DNA of 64,000 nucleotides from Oscillospiraceae bacterium. Its GTDB lineage: Bacteria > Bacillota > Clostridia > Oscillospirales > Oscillospiraceae. Below are positions 46,983 to 55,043 of the stretch, one piece after another. Positions within the stretch are counted from its first letter, which is position 1, and every line of letters begins with the position of its first letter. The stretch is taken from positions 1 through 64,000 of the forward strand of contig SVKK01000003.1 in the NCBI GenBank assembly GCA_015068425.1. Direction: 5' to 3'. The notes under the pieces are model-generated. The model made no database searches, was not told where the DNA came from, and saw only the letters and a program-made list of their open reading frames with translations. The translations under genes were made by a program, and so were the position numbers.

Positions 46983-48399
46983 ACTGAGCCTCCTCCCACA
47001 GTGGGAAAAGCACCGTGAAGCAGCTTCCTCCCATTTCTGATGGCTCAACATAAATTTCTCCTCCAAAGGACTCAACAGCATCGTGGACTATGCTTAATCC
47101 CAAGCCACTGCCTCCCGCCTCTCTTGAGCGAGCCTTGTCTACACGGTAAAATCGGGAGAAAATGTTTTCCAGATCCTCTTTCGGTATGCCTATGCCGCTG
47201 TCTTCAACCCAGAGCTTGACCAAATCTTCCGACTTATCAAGACCTATGAACACAGTCCCGCCCTTGACATTATATTTAATTGCATTCTCAGCAAGATTGA
47301 AAACGATTTGATAAAGGCTATCCTCGTTGGCACTGATAATACAGTCCTCGGAAAGTTCCATTTCTATACTCACCTGTCTTTCGTCCGCAAGAGGCTCCAA
47401 AAGGTGAATAGTGCTTTCGGCAACCTTTTTTATATCCACCGGAGCTATTGCTATTTCAACATCGGCGTCCATTCTGGTAAGCATCATCAATTTCTCGGTG
47501 AGACGCTGGAGTCGCTCTGCTTCGGAACCTATGTCCGTTACAAATTCACGCATAGTTTCCTCATCCATATTATCGCTTTGAACAATAGAATCGGAGAGAA
47601 GTCTTATGGAGGCCAACGGGGTTCTCAGCTCATGGCTGGCATCGGAAACAAAGCGTCTGCGAAGCTCATCTGTATCCTGCAGGTGCTGACTCATATCATT
47701 GAATTCTTCCGCAAGTGCCGTCACTTCATCCCTGCCCTCCGGTCTTATACGGTATCCATAACCGCCCTCGCGCACATTGCGAACCGCTCCGGCGAGTTCT
47801 CTGATTCGCCGTGTGAGAGCATTGGTGAAAAGGACAATAATCGCAAGAGTGACCACGCCACCAACAATAGAGATATTGCGAAGTCTGGTCTGAATTTCTC
47901 CAATCAGCTGAGCCTGCTGACTGTCGTTCTGACTTAGGTATACGCAGCCTATGGTTCTGCCATAACTGACGACCGGGCAGGCAGCTCTGCTCAGGAATGC
48001 ATCTCCATCATAGTCACTGTGGAAAACAACATTTCCTTCCAATGCATCAAGCACTTCAGCAAAAAGCACGCGGGAGGTAATACTCCTGCGGTCGGCACTG
48101 TCATACAAAATCTGCGAATCGGCGTCTGTCACAATGACACGGTCAAATTCGTATACGTCAACAAGCTCCATTACCTGATGCACGCCCTCAACGCTGAGAT
48201 TTTCAAGCGCTGACAATGACGATGACATAACAGATATCTGACTAAGCATTGTTTCCCGCTTATTTGCAAAAACAATGTCTCGGGAGCTTATTGTGGGATA
48301 GGTGTTCAGCAGACCTATGGACAAGGCAATAAAGAGAAAAAAGATAGTCACGAAGGTCAGTCGAACACTGTATTTTATTTTTCTCTTTTCTCTATCCAT
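46975..48399 (-). CDS. Sensor histidine kinase
   Basis: A 474 residue membrane kinase. Two membrane segments (about 12-32 and 172-195) frame an extracellular sensing domain (YDSADRR, YLSQND; Cache/PAS-like). A HAMP domain follows, then HisKA with the phospho-acceptor His in DASHELRTPLASIR and an HATPase domain with N box NLAENAIKYN and G boxes DSGIGIP and GGSGLGLS. PhoR/ResE-like architecture. It is encoded 20 bp after its response regulator; signal unknown. Confidence 0.93.
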   Translation of the reverse strand: MDREKRKIKYSVRLTFVTIFFLFIALSIGLLNTYPTISSRDIVFANKRETMLSQISVMSSSLSALENLSVEGVHQVMELVDVYEFDRVIVTDADSQILYDSADRRSITSRVLFAEVLDALEGNVVFHSDYDGDAFLSRAACPVVSYGRTIGCVYLSQNDSQQAQLIGEIQTRLRNISIVGGVVTLAIIVLFTNALTRRIRELAGAVRNVREGGYGYRIRPEGRDEVTALAEEFNDMSQHLQDTDELRRRFVSDASHELRTPLASIRLLSDSIVQSDNMDEETMREFVTDIGSEAERLQRLTEKLMMLTRMDADVEIAIAPVDIKKVAESTIHLLEPLADERQVSIEMELSEDCIISANEDSLYQIVFNLAENAIKYNVKGGTVFIGLDKSEDLVKLWVEDSGIGIPKEDLENIFSRFYRVDKARSREAGGSGLGLSIVHDAVESFGGEIYVEPSEMGGSCFTVLFPLWEEAQYE

Positions 48400-48419
48400 A
48401 GTTCCTCCTATGGTTCAAC

Positions 48420-49103
48420 TCAAGCCTTGAAATAATACCCTACTCCCCATTTGGTACAGAAATAGGAGGGATTTGCCGGGTCTGTCTCCAATTTTTCACG
48501 GAGACGTCGAATGTGAACGTCTACAGTGCGGGCATCGCCCTGAAAGTCATATCCCCAAACAATGTCCAAAAGGTTCTCTCTCGAATACACCTTACCGGGA
48601 TTTTTCATAAACAGTTCAGCGAGATCATATTCCTTCAGAGTAAGATCAATCTCCTTACCGCTTTTGAAAGCCGCACGCCGAAGCGCGTCAAGCCTAAGAT
48701 CGCCAATTTCAACAATCTGGGATTTTTCAACAATTCCGTTTTTGACATTGCTGCGACGGAGCAGTGCACGCACTCTTGCTTTCAGTTCCAAAATGTTGAA
48801 AGGCTTTGTAATATAGTCATCTGCGCCATATTCTAAGCCTATGATCTTATCTGTGTCATCGCCCTTGGCGGTTAACATAATAATCGGAACCATAGAGTTC
48901 TGCCTTATATGCATACAAGCCTCAAGTCCATCCATTTTGGGCATCATTATATCCAGAAGTATGAGATCATAGTTGCCTGCAGCAGCCTTTTCCACGGCTT
49001 CTTCGCCATCATAACATGTTTCAACCTGATAACCTTCGTTCTCGAGATTGAACTTGATGCCCTTAACAAGAAGCTTTTCGTCATCAACAACAAGAATTTT
49101 CAT
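48420..49103 (-). CDS. OmpR/PhoB-family response regulator
   Basis: A 227 residue DNA-binding regulator. The receiver has the acidic pair VVDDEK, phospho-acceptor Asp51 in LLLDIMMPKMDG, and Lys in DYITKPF; the C-terminal winged helix ends AGDARTVDVHIRRLREKLE-like (here GDARTVDVHIRRLREKLE). It pairs with the adjacent histidine kinase. First gene of the unit running to the Xaa-Pro peptidase. Regulon unknown. Confidence 0.94.
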   Translation of the reverse strand: MKILVVDDEKLLVKGIKFNLENEGYQVETCYDGEEAVEKAAAGNYDLILLDIMMPKMDGLEACMHIRQNSMVPIIMLTAKGDDTDKIIGLEYGADDYITKPFNILELKARVRALLRRSNVKNGIVEKSQIVEIGDLRLDALRRAAFKSGKEIDLTLKEYDLAELFMKNPGKVYSRENLLDIVWGYDFQGDARTVDVHIRRLREKLETDPANPSYFCTKWGVGYYFKA

Positions 49104-49135
49104 TTTAAGTCCTTCAGCTTATAAGCTGCCCTTTC

Positions 49136-49522
49136 TTACTGCGTACATATCATTCTGTATATGTCTTCGTATACGGAGGCTCCAATTCCCTGGACCTTTG
49201 TTATATCCTCTATCGTCTTAAATCCGCCGTTTTGACGCCTGAATTCAATTATTCTTTCGGCAAGTATGGGACCTATTCCCGGCAGGGATTCAAGCTGCTC
49301 TTTTGTGCAGGTGTTTATATTTATAAGCGCTGTTGCAGCATTCGGCATTTTGCCGGTTGAGGAAATCTCCTGCAAATAGATATCCCCACTGCTTTTAACG
49401 GCAAATTCAGTTTCAACAACACTTGTATCCCGGCTGCGTCCGCCAAGGGCAAAACCTAATGCAAGCACAAGAAACAATACTGTTATCAGCAGAGCTGCTT
49501 TTTCGCTTTTCAAAAGTTTCAT
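49136..49522 (-). CDS. ComEA-like helix-hairpin-helix protein
   Basis: A 128 residue protein with one N-terminal membrane anchor (about 9-28), a short linker and a C-terminal double helix-hairpin-helix domain (LININTCTKEQLESLPGIGP…FKTIEDITKVQGIG). This is the ComEA layout, a DNA receptor for natural uptake, but many Clostridia carry such proteins without known competence. No other com gene is adjacent. Confidence 0.85.
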   Translation of the reverse strand: MKLLKSEKAALLITVLFLVLALGFALGGRSRDTSVVETEFAVKSSGDIYLQEISSTGKMPNAATALININTCTKEQLESLPGIGPILAERIIEFRRQNGGFKTIEDITKVQGIGASVYEDIYRMICTQ

Positions 49523-49551
49523 ATAAAGCTTCTCTTTCCGAATTATTTCAG

Positions 49552-49580
49552 TTGCTTTTCTTGATAAAAATTCGTATAAT
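49552..49580 (+). promoter_or_regulatory. Promoter for the DacF-type gene
   Basis: Plus strand TTGCTT, 17 bp spacer, perfect TATAAT, about 75 bp upstream of the start codon. Confidence 0.6.
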
Positions 49581-49656
49581 AGTAGCGTTGATTTCAGTGG
49601 AGAAAAATAAACTCTCCATTTACATACAAATATATCACAGTTTCATGGAGAATGAT

Positions 49657-51210
49657 ATGAAAAAAATCAAGTTTTTGCCTATATTTTTGATTCTGGTCAT
49701 AATGACCTCTGTTTTCCTGGCTCCTTCCGCTCTTGCTCTTGAAGAGCCCGAGCTCAGCTGTCCTTCGGTTCTTGTTCTTGACCGAGACACCGGAGAAGTG
49801 CTTCTGGAGCGAAACGCAGACAGCAAGGTTTATCCTGCATCCATCACAAAGATCATGACCGTTCTTTTGGCTGTTGAAGCCATTGAAAACGGCCAGGCAT
49901 TTATGACCGATGAGGTAACCGCATCTGCCAACGTCACCTTTGACCTTGTTGCCGACGGAAGCTCCGCCGGAATTATGGTTGGCGAAACCATGACTCTCGA
50001 GTCTTTGCTCTATGCCGCAATGCTCTCTTCCGCAAACGAAGCCTGCAATATAATTGCAGAACACATTGGCGGCAGCATTCCTGACTTTGTTGATATGATG
50101 AACGAGAGAGCTCAGGAGCTTGGATGCAAGGCCACACATTTTGTCAACACCCACGGTCTCCCCGATGACAACCACTATACCACTGCCAGAGATTTCAGCA
50201 TGATCGCCCTCGAGGCCTCCCGCCATGATCTCTTTATGACCCTGTGCTCCACTCCCACGATTTCCATACCCGCAACTAATCTCAGCGGTGAGCGTACTCT
50301 TAAAAATTCCAACGCACTGATTTGTCCCGATGGCATCTATGGCAGTCAATACATCTATGAGTATGCAAACGGAATTAAAACCGGTCATACCAGCGCTGCC
50401 GGCTACTGCCTTATCTCCACTGCCAACAAGGAAAGAATTCACATACTCGCCAGCGTTTTCGGCGGTACCGAAAGCTGGCCCGGTCCCATTCCCGAATACA
50501 GCAACTTCTCCGATTCCATAAAGCTTTATGAATGGGTGTTCAACAACTTCGCTTTCCGCGAGGTTCTCCGCTCTACCGACGCAGTTACCAGCATTCCCGT
50601 TGATATGGGCGCAAACGCCGACAGCGTTGTGCTTCGTCCCGAGAAAGCCATTTCCGCACTTCTCCCCAATGATTCCGATCTTTCCAACTTCAGTCTCAGC
50701 GTAAGCTACGATAACGGTGATGGAAGCGAGCCCATTCTTGCGCCTATTTCCGCAGGTGATAAGCTCGGTCAAGTTACCCTTATCAAAAACGGAATCAGTT
50801 ACGGAACGGTTAATCTTGTAGCCGCAACCGGAATTGATCTTTCCAGAGGCGAGTACATCAAGGCTCAGATTAAGGCCACTACCGATAGTACAGCTTTCAA
50901 GCTCATACTTTTCGCAGTAATAATTATCGTTCTGGCATATCTTGCCCTTGTAATCACCTACCGTGTACGCCGAATCCGCCATCTCCGTGCAATGCGCATG
51001 GCACGACTCCAGAAGGCACGGCAGGAGAGACTCGACAGAGAAGAGCAGCTCCTAAAGGAAATGGAAGAACCCAAATCTGTCCCCGTAAAACCCGCCGTCA
51101 GCTATTTCAAGGAAGTTGACATTACCGAGGTTCCAGAAAAAACCGCTGCCCAGCTCCGTGAGGAACAGGCAGAAAGAGATTATTTTGAGGAATTCTTCAA
51201 AAATATCTGA
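49657..51210 (+). CDS. D-alanyl-D-alanine carboxypeptidase (DacF-like, class C LMM PBP)
   Basis: Removes the terminal D-Ala from peptidoglycan pentapeptides. The 517 residues comprise a signal peptide (1-27), an S11 peptidase domain with SITK (Ser nucleophile), SAN and KTG (IKTGHT), a C-terminal beta domain, then a membrane segment near residue 410 and a long charged cytoplasmic tail rich in Arg/Glu, which is longer than in the classical DacF proteins. The start is ATG at 49657 with GGAG six bases upstream; the ORF extends further upstream without support. Confidence 0.92.
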   Translation: MKKIKFLPIFLILVIMTSVFLAPSALALEEPELSCPSVLVLDRDTGEVLLERNADSKVYPASITKIMTVLLAVEAIENGQAFMTDEVTASANVTFDLVADGSSAGIMVGETMTLESLLYAAMLSSANEACNIIAEHIGGSIPDFVDMMNERAQELGCKATHFVNTHGLPDDNHYTTARDFSMIALEASRHDLFMTLCSTPTISIPATNLSGERTLKNSNALICPDGIYGSQYIYEYANGIKTGHTSAAGYCLISTANKERIHILASVFGGTESWPGPIPEYSNFSDSIKLYEWVFNNFAFREVLRSTDAVTSIPVDMGANADSVVLRPEKAISALLPNDSDLSNFSLSVSYDNGDGSEPILAPISAGDKLGQVTLIKNGISYGTVNLVAATGIDLSRGEYIKAQIKATTDSTAFKLILFAVIIIVLAYLALVITYRVRRIRHLRAMRMARLQKARQERLDREEQLLKEMEEPKSVPVKPAVSYFKEVDITEVPEKTAAQLREEQAERDYFEEFFKNI

Positions 51211-51218
51211 CAATAAAT

Positions 51219-51253
51219 AAAGAGCCGCCTTTAGCCTAAGGGCGGCTCTTATA
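51219..51253 (+). terminator. Terminator after the carboxypeptidase gene
   Basis: Stem AAGAGCCGCC / GGCGGCTCTT around an 11-base loop; the T tail is short. Confidence 0.7.
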
Positions 51254-51279
51254 TCAATTTTTTAGAGAGCATAAATTTT

Positions 51280-51816
51280 ATGAAAAGAAGCAGTATAAAA
51301 AATATGATACTCTCCGCTCTGTTTCTGGCAATTTCCTTCGTCCTGCCTTTTTTCACAGGACAGATACCTGAAATAGGCGCCATGCTTTGTCCGCTGCATA
51401 TTCCCATCCTGCTTTGCGGCTTTATCTGCGGCTGGCCTTGGGGACTTGCGGTAGGTGTCATTGCCCCATTGTTTCGTTCCCTCACCCTTGGTATGCCTCC
51501 TCCCTACCCCACTGCCGTATGTATGGCCCTTGAGCTGGCCGCCTACGGCGCCGTTGCAGGAATAATGCACAGGAAGCTTCCTCGCAAAAAGCTTTACATA
51601 TACATCTCTCTGCTTACAGCTATGATTGCAGGAAGGCTTGTCTGGGGCGGCGCGATGGCTCTTTGTCTCGGTTTATCGGGAGGCTCCTTCACCTTCGCCG
51701 CATTCATTGCAGGAGCAATCACCAACGCCATCCCTGGTATCATTATTCAGATTATTTTGATACCCATACTTGTTATGATCCTGAATAATCCGAAGGTTAC
51801 AAAAATCTCCAACTAA
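51280..51816 (+). CDS. ECF transporter substrate-binding (S) component
   Basis: A 178 residue membrane protein with five to six hydrophobic segments, resembling S components of energy-coupling factor vitamin transporters (short basic N-terminus, MILSALFLAISFVLPFF, then the FICGWPWGLAVGVIAPL loop). It would join a shared EcfA-EcfA'-EcfT module encoded elsewhere. The ligand cannot be told and no riboswitch precedes it in the 70 bp gap. Confidence 0.72.
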   Translation: MKRSSIKNMILSALFLAISFVLPFFTGQIPEIGAMLCPLHIPILLCGFICGWPWGLAVGVIAPLFRSLTLGMPPPYPTAVCMALELAAYGAVAGIMHRKLPRKKLYIYISLLTAMIAGRLVWGGAMALCLGLSGGSFTFAAFIAGAITNAIPGIIIQIILIPILVMILNNPKVTKISN

Positions 51817-51870
51817 AAAAGCCGAAGGAAGACACACTCTTTACAGAGCTTCTCCCTTCGGCTTATATTG
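51817..51870. terminator. Shared terminator between convergent genes
   Basis: Stem AAGCCGAAGG / CCTTCGGCTT with a long (26-base) loop between the ECF gene and the flavin-binding protein gene. Confidence 0.6.
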
Positions 51871-51878
51871 TATAGAGT

Positions 51879-52268
51879 TTAGAAAGTTACGGTTTTGGGG
51901 GCGGAAGTAAAGCTGGAAAAGGTTGCTGTTGCATCCTTAAGATAGAGGACCGCAGTGTTGTCATCGCCGGCGTCATACATACGCTTGAGATGGGGATAAT
52001 TATCAAGCATATGAGCCTTTGCCTCATAACGGTCATCATTAATCAATGTTGCAGCCACACGAAGCCACTGTGCACCGTTGAAGGCGCAAATTTCAACCTT
52101 GGCTCCGTCCATCTGCTTGAAACAGGGCTTTACCTTGCCGGTCTGGATATAGAGCTTATCCTCAAAAAGGTCAATGGTGCCAAAGGGGCGAACACGGGGC
52201 TGGTCACCCTCAACAGTTGCCAGATAATAAGTGCCGCATTCTTTCAGAAACTTGTAAACTTCCTGCAT
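51879..52268 (-). CDS. Pyridoxamine 5'-phosphate oxidase-like flavin-binding protein
   Basis: A 129 residue split-barrel protein of the PNPOx-like FMN-binding group. The signature start (FLKECGTYYLATVEGDQPRVRPFG) and LYIQTGKVKPCFKQM segment are typical of small clostridial members. These may be flavin reductases or nitro-reductases; the true substrate is unknown. The gene stands alone. Confidence 0.8.
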   Translation of the reverse strand: MQEVYKFLKECGTYYLATVEGDQPRVRPFGTIDLFEDKLYIQTGKVKPCFKQMDGAKVEICAFNGAQWLRVAATLINDDRYEAKAHMLDNYPHLKRMYDAGDDNTAVLYLKDATATFSSFTSAPKTVTF

Positions 52269-52355
52269 GGTAAATCATCCTTTCGATTTTTGTAATTATA
52301 TTTTAACATCCCGGATGAAAATTGCAAGAATTTTGCCTTACTTATAAAATACTTT

Positions 52356-52383
52356 TTGCTTTTTCCTAATCTGATTGTATAAT
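52356..52383 (+). promoter_or_regulatory. Promoter for the LUD-domain gene
   Basis: Plus strand TTGCTT, 16 bp spacer, perfect TATAAT, 25 bp before the start codon. Confidence 0.6.
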
Positions 52384-52407
52384 AGAATTCAGAAAGAAGG
52401 TGCGGCA

Positions 52408-52998
52408 ATGAATATTGAAAAAACGATGAGAAGCCTTGAAAAGCGTGGATATAAAGCTAAATTTTTTTCCTCCTCCGACTCTGCTGTTAATTACCTGCTT
52501 GATAATATCAAAAACACAACTGTCGGCATCGGTGGAAGCGTAACCGCCAATACCCTGGGGCTTCATCAGCTTCTATCGGCAGAAAACTCAGTATACAGCC
52601 ATCATCTCATTCCCGGAAACGAGACAATAGCCAAGGCAAATTCCGCCGAGGTTTACATAACAAGCGCAAATGCCATCTCTGAGGATGGAGAAATACTAAA
52701 TATTGATGGTCGCGGCAACCGCCTTGCCGCACAGGTTTTTGGCGATAAAAAACTCTATATTGTCGCCGGTGTCAACAAGATTTGTCCGGATTTTATGTCT
52801 GCTCTGGAGCGGGCAAGGAATATCGCAGGTCCCCTCAACTGCGAACGTCTTAATCTCAACACTCCCTGCCGTGCTGACGGCAAATGCCACGACTGCCACA
52901 GCGCAGACAGAATTTGCAATGCTCTCATTGTGCACTGGGCACCTATGAGAGGTATGGACACGGAAGTTATCCTTATAAACGAAGAACTGGGATATTAA
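52408..52998 (+). CDS. LUD-domain (LutC/LutB-type) protein
   Basis: A 196 residue protein of the lactate-utilisation LUD family. It has GIGGSVTANTLGL near residue 45 and a C-terminal cysteine cluster (PCRADGKCHDCHSADRICN) typical of the single-domain clostridial form. Its enzymatic role is undefined; no lutA/lutB iron-sulfur partner genes are adjacent. Start ATG at 52408 follows GAAGGTG. It is followed 28 bp later by the GT8 gene. Confidence 0.85.
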   Translation: MNIEKTMRSLEKRGYKAKFFSSSDSAVNYLLDNIKNTTVGIGGSVTANTLGLHQLLSAENSVYSHHLIPGNETIAKANSAEVYITSANAISEDGEILNIDGRGNRLAAQVFGDKKLYIVAGVNKICPDFMSALERARNIAGPLNCERLNLNTPCRADGKCHDCHSADRICNALIVHWAPMRGMDTEVILINEELGY

Positions 52999-53026
52999 AA
53001 TGATAACTTCTGCAGGAGGAAAAACT

Positions 53027-53836
53027 ATGAAGAGAGCTTACGTAACAGTTATTACAAACACAAGGTTTTATCCGGGTTTGTGCGCCTTAAAATACTCTCT
53101 TGAAAAAGCCGGCGCAAAATATCCCTTGCTTGCCCTTGTCCCCAAAACTCTTGATGAGCAAACTCGCGTTCTTATTCAAAATCTTGGTATACAAATGGTG
53201 GAGCAGGAGCATATTGAGCTTAGCGAGGAATTTAAGACAAACAATCCCACGAAGCGCTGGAACGAAACTCTTTTTAAGCTATCCGTTTTCAGACTAACTC
53301 AGTTTGAGAAAATTGTTCTGCTCGACTTGGATATGGTTGTCGCCGGAAATATAGATGAGCTCTTTGAAATGCCAAATATGTCTGCTGTAGCTGCAGGCAG
53401 GTGTATTCACGAGGATTGGACACGTCTCAATTCCGGAATTATGGTTATCCAGCCCAACGAGGATATTTACGCCGGTATGCTCAGCTGCCTCCAGGATGCA
53501 TATAATGACCGCATCGCCCAGGGTTACGGCTTCGGAGATCAGGATGTTGTAAATTTCTATTACAAGGATTGGCCTTCTCGGGACGAACTGCATCTCAGCG
53601 AAGTTTATAACTGCATGACCATATGCGCGAAAAAACTTTCCTCTATGCATGGCTTTGAAAATCTGAAGGTTCTACACTTCGCGGAAGCAAAAAAACCCTG
53701 GGAGTTCTCTATTATGCTTTATTGCAGCTGGGTTGGCAGAAGGATTCTCCGTGGCGACTTTTCTCAGCTGAAGCTGCTTTCCTTCTATCTGAAATGCTTG
53801 CGCAAAAGCTGTCCCCGTTTCAGGCAGTACCGTTGA
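53027..53836 (+). CDS. GT8 family glycosyltransferase (glycogenin-like)
   Basis: A 269 residue cytoplasmic glycosyltransferase. It has the GT8 fold pattern: N-terminal YVTVITNTRFYPGLCALKYS, the metal-binding DXD in LLDLDMVVAGNIDEL, LNSGIMVIQP, GDQDVVN, and a C-terminal HFAEAKKPWE (His). It transfers a hexose from a nucleotide-sugar donor with retention. Start ATG has AGGAGG eight bases upstream. It lies 39 bp before a GT2 gene; together they likely add sugars to a surface glycan or lipid. Confidence 0.88.
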   Translation: MKRAYVTVITNTRFYPGLCALKYSLEKAGAKYPLLALVPKTLDEQTRVLIQNLGIQMVEQEHIELSEEFKTNNPTKRWNETLFKLSVFRLTQFEKIVLLDLDMVVAGNIDELFEMPNMSAVAAGRCIHEDWTRLNSGIMVIQPNEDIYAGMLSCLQDAYNDRIAQGYGFGDQDVVNFYYKDWPSRDELHLSEVYNCMTICAKKLSSMHGFENLKVLHFAEAKKPWEFSIMLYCSWVGRRILRGDFSQLKLLSFYLKCLRKSCPRFRQYR

Positions 53837-53875
53837 CAGTCAGGTATTGCACAGATTTACGAAAGGTGTTTTACT

Positions 53876-54832
53876 ATGCTCCCCGTTTTATATATTGTTA
53901 TCCCCTGCTATAACGAAGAGGAAGTTCTTCCTGTCACCGCCCCGCAATTTCTTGCCAAACTTCAGCAGCTGTCCTCAGAAGAAAAGATCTCCCCTGAAAG
54001 CCGCATTATGTTTGTGGATGATGGCTCCAAGGACAGAACATGGAATATAATAAGCAGTTTATCCGCAGAGGATCCCCACTTCAGCGGCATTAGGCAAAGC
54101 CGCAACCGTGGTCACCAAAACGCATTGCTTGCCGGATTGATGGAGGCAAAAGATCTGTGCGATATTACCATCTCTATTGATGCCGACGGTCAGGACGATC
54201 TTGACGCCATGGATGAAATGGTTGATGCATACCACGACGGATGCCAGATAGTATACGGAGTCAGAAACAAGCGAAAGAGCGATACTTTCTTCAAAAGAAC
54301 AAGCGCTCAAGCTTTCTACAAGCTTCTCTCCTGGTTCGGTGTTGAGAGCATATATAACCATGCCGATTACCGCTTGGTCTCCGCCGAGGCGCTCAATGCC
54401 TTCTCGCAATTTGAAGAAGTCAATCTGTTCCTCAGAGGTATGTTTCCCCTTGTTGGCTTCAAAAGCACCTGCGTTTATTATGAACGCCGTGAACGTATTG
54501 CCGGCAAAAGCCATTATCCCTTCTCCAAGATGCTTAATCTTGCCATCAACGGAATTACAAGCCTCAGCGTAAAGCCTTTGAGGGTTATTACTGTTTCCGG
54601 TTCAATCGTTGCCTTTATCAGCTTTATCTTTGTCATATGGTCAGTTCTTGAAGGTTTTCTCGGTCTCAGTGTACCCGGTTGGGCAAGTATGACCGCCATA
54701 ATCTGTTTCCTCTCCGGTGTTCAGCTTATAAGCGTTGGAATTCTCGGTGAATATATCGGCAAGATTTATCTCGAAGTCAAGCACAGACCCAGATTCATAA
54801 TCAGTGAGCGCACCTATGATATGAATAAGTAA
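53876..54832 (+). CDS. GT2 glycosyltransferase, polyprenyl-phosphate type (GtrB/DPM1-like)
   Basis: A 318 residue enzyme with an N-terminal GT-A domain (YIVIPCYNEEEVLP, VDDGSKDRTW, DADGQDD as DXD) and two C-terminal membrane segments (about 240-260 and 270-295) that end in GILGEYIGKIYLEVKHRPRF, the hallmark of GtrB/ArnC-type enzymes. It probably makes undecaprenyl-phosphate-hexose used by GT-C transferases. It is the intact paralog of the broken gene at 59772. A strong terminator follows. Confidence 0.9.
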   Translation: MLPVLYIVIPCYNEEEVLPVTAPQFLAKLQQLSSEEKISPESRIMFVDDGSKDRTWNIISSLSAEDPHFSGIRQSRNRGHQNALLAGLMEAKDLCDITISIDADGQDDLDAMDEMVDAYHDGCQIVYGVRNKRKSDTFFKRTSAQAFYKLLSWFGVESIYNHADYRLVSAEALNAFSQFEEVNLFLRGMFPLVGFKSTCVYYERRERIAGKSHYPFSKMLNLAINGITSLSVKPLRVITVSGSIVAFISFIFVIWSVLEGFLGLSVPGWASMTAIICFLSGVQLISVGILGEYIGKIYLEVKHRPRFIISERTYDMNK

Positions 54833-54835
54833 AGC

Positions 54836-54870
54836 AAAAATCCCTGCAGCACCTGCTGCAGGGATTTTTG
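54836..54870. terminator. Bidirectional terminator after the GT2 gene
   Basis: Perfect 16 bp stem AAAAATCCCTGCAGCA / TGCTGCAGGGATTTTT with a two-base loop; it ends six bases from the stop codon of the minus-strand ORF at 54876. Confidence 0.9.
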
Positions 54871-54875
54871 CTTTA

Positions 54876-55043
54876 TCAGCCGAACACTCCGTCGGGGAGA
54901 TTGCTCCAGTCGGGAAGGTTTGTTGGAGATTTTTCGCGGACATATGTCAGATTATCATTGGGGTCATCAAAAACCACCTTTTGCTCGAGACCGTTTGCCT
55001 CTTCATATGATATCTGAATGCCAATTGCAACAATACGATAAAT
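54876..55043 (-). pseudogene. Unidentified ORF fragment in frame with the glycosylphosphotransferase
   Basis: Directly after the TAA of the 55044 gene the same minus-strand frame stays open for about 54 codons (ISYEEANGLEQKVVFDDP…PTNLPDWSNLPDGVFG) to a TGA at 54876. No start codon with a ribosome site is seen. A strong terminator abuts its stop codon, as for the real genes of this window, suggesting a gene 3' end was left when its 5' part was replaced. Not recognised. Confidence 0.35.
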
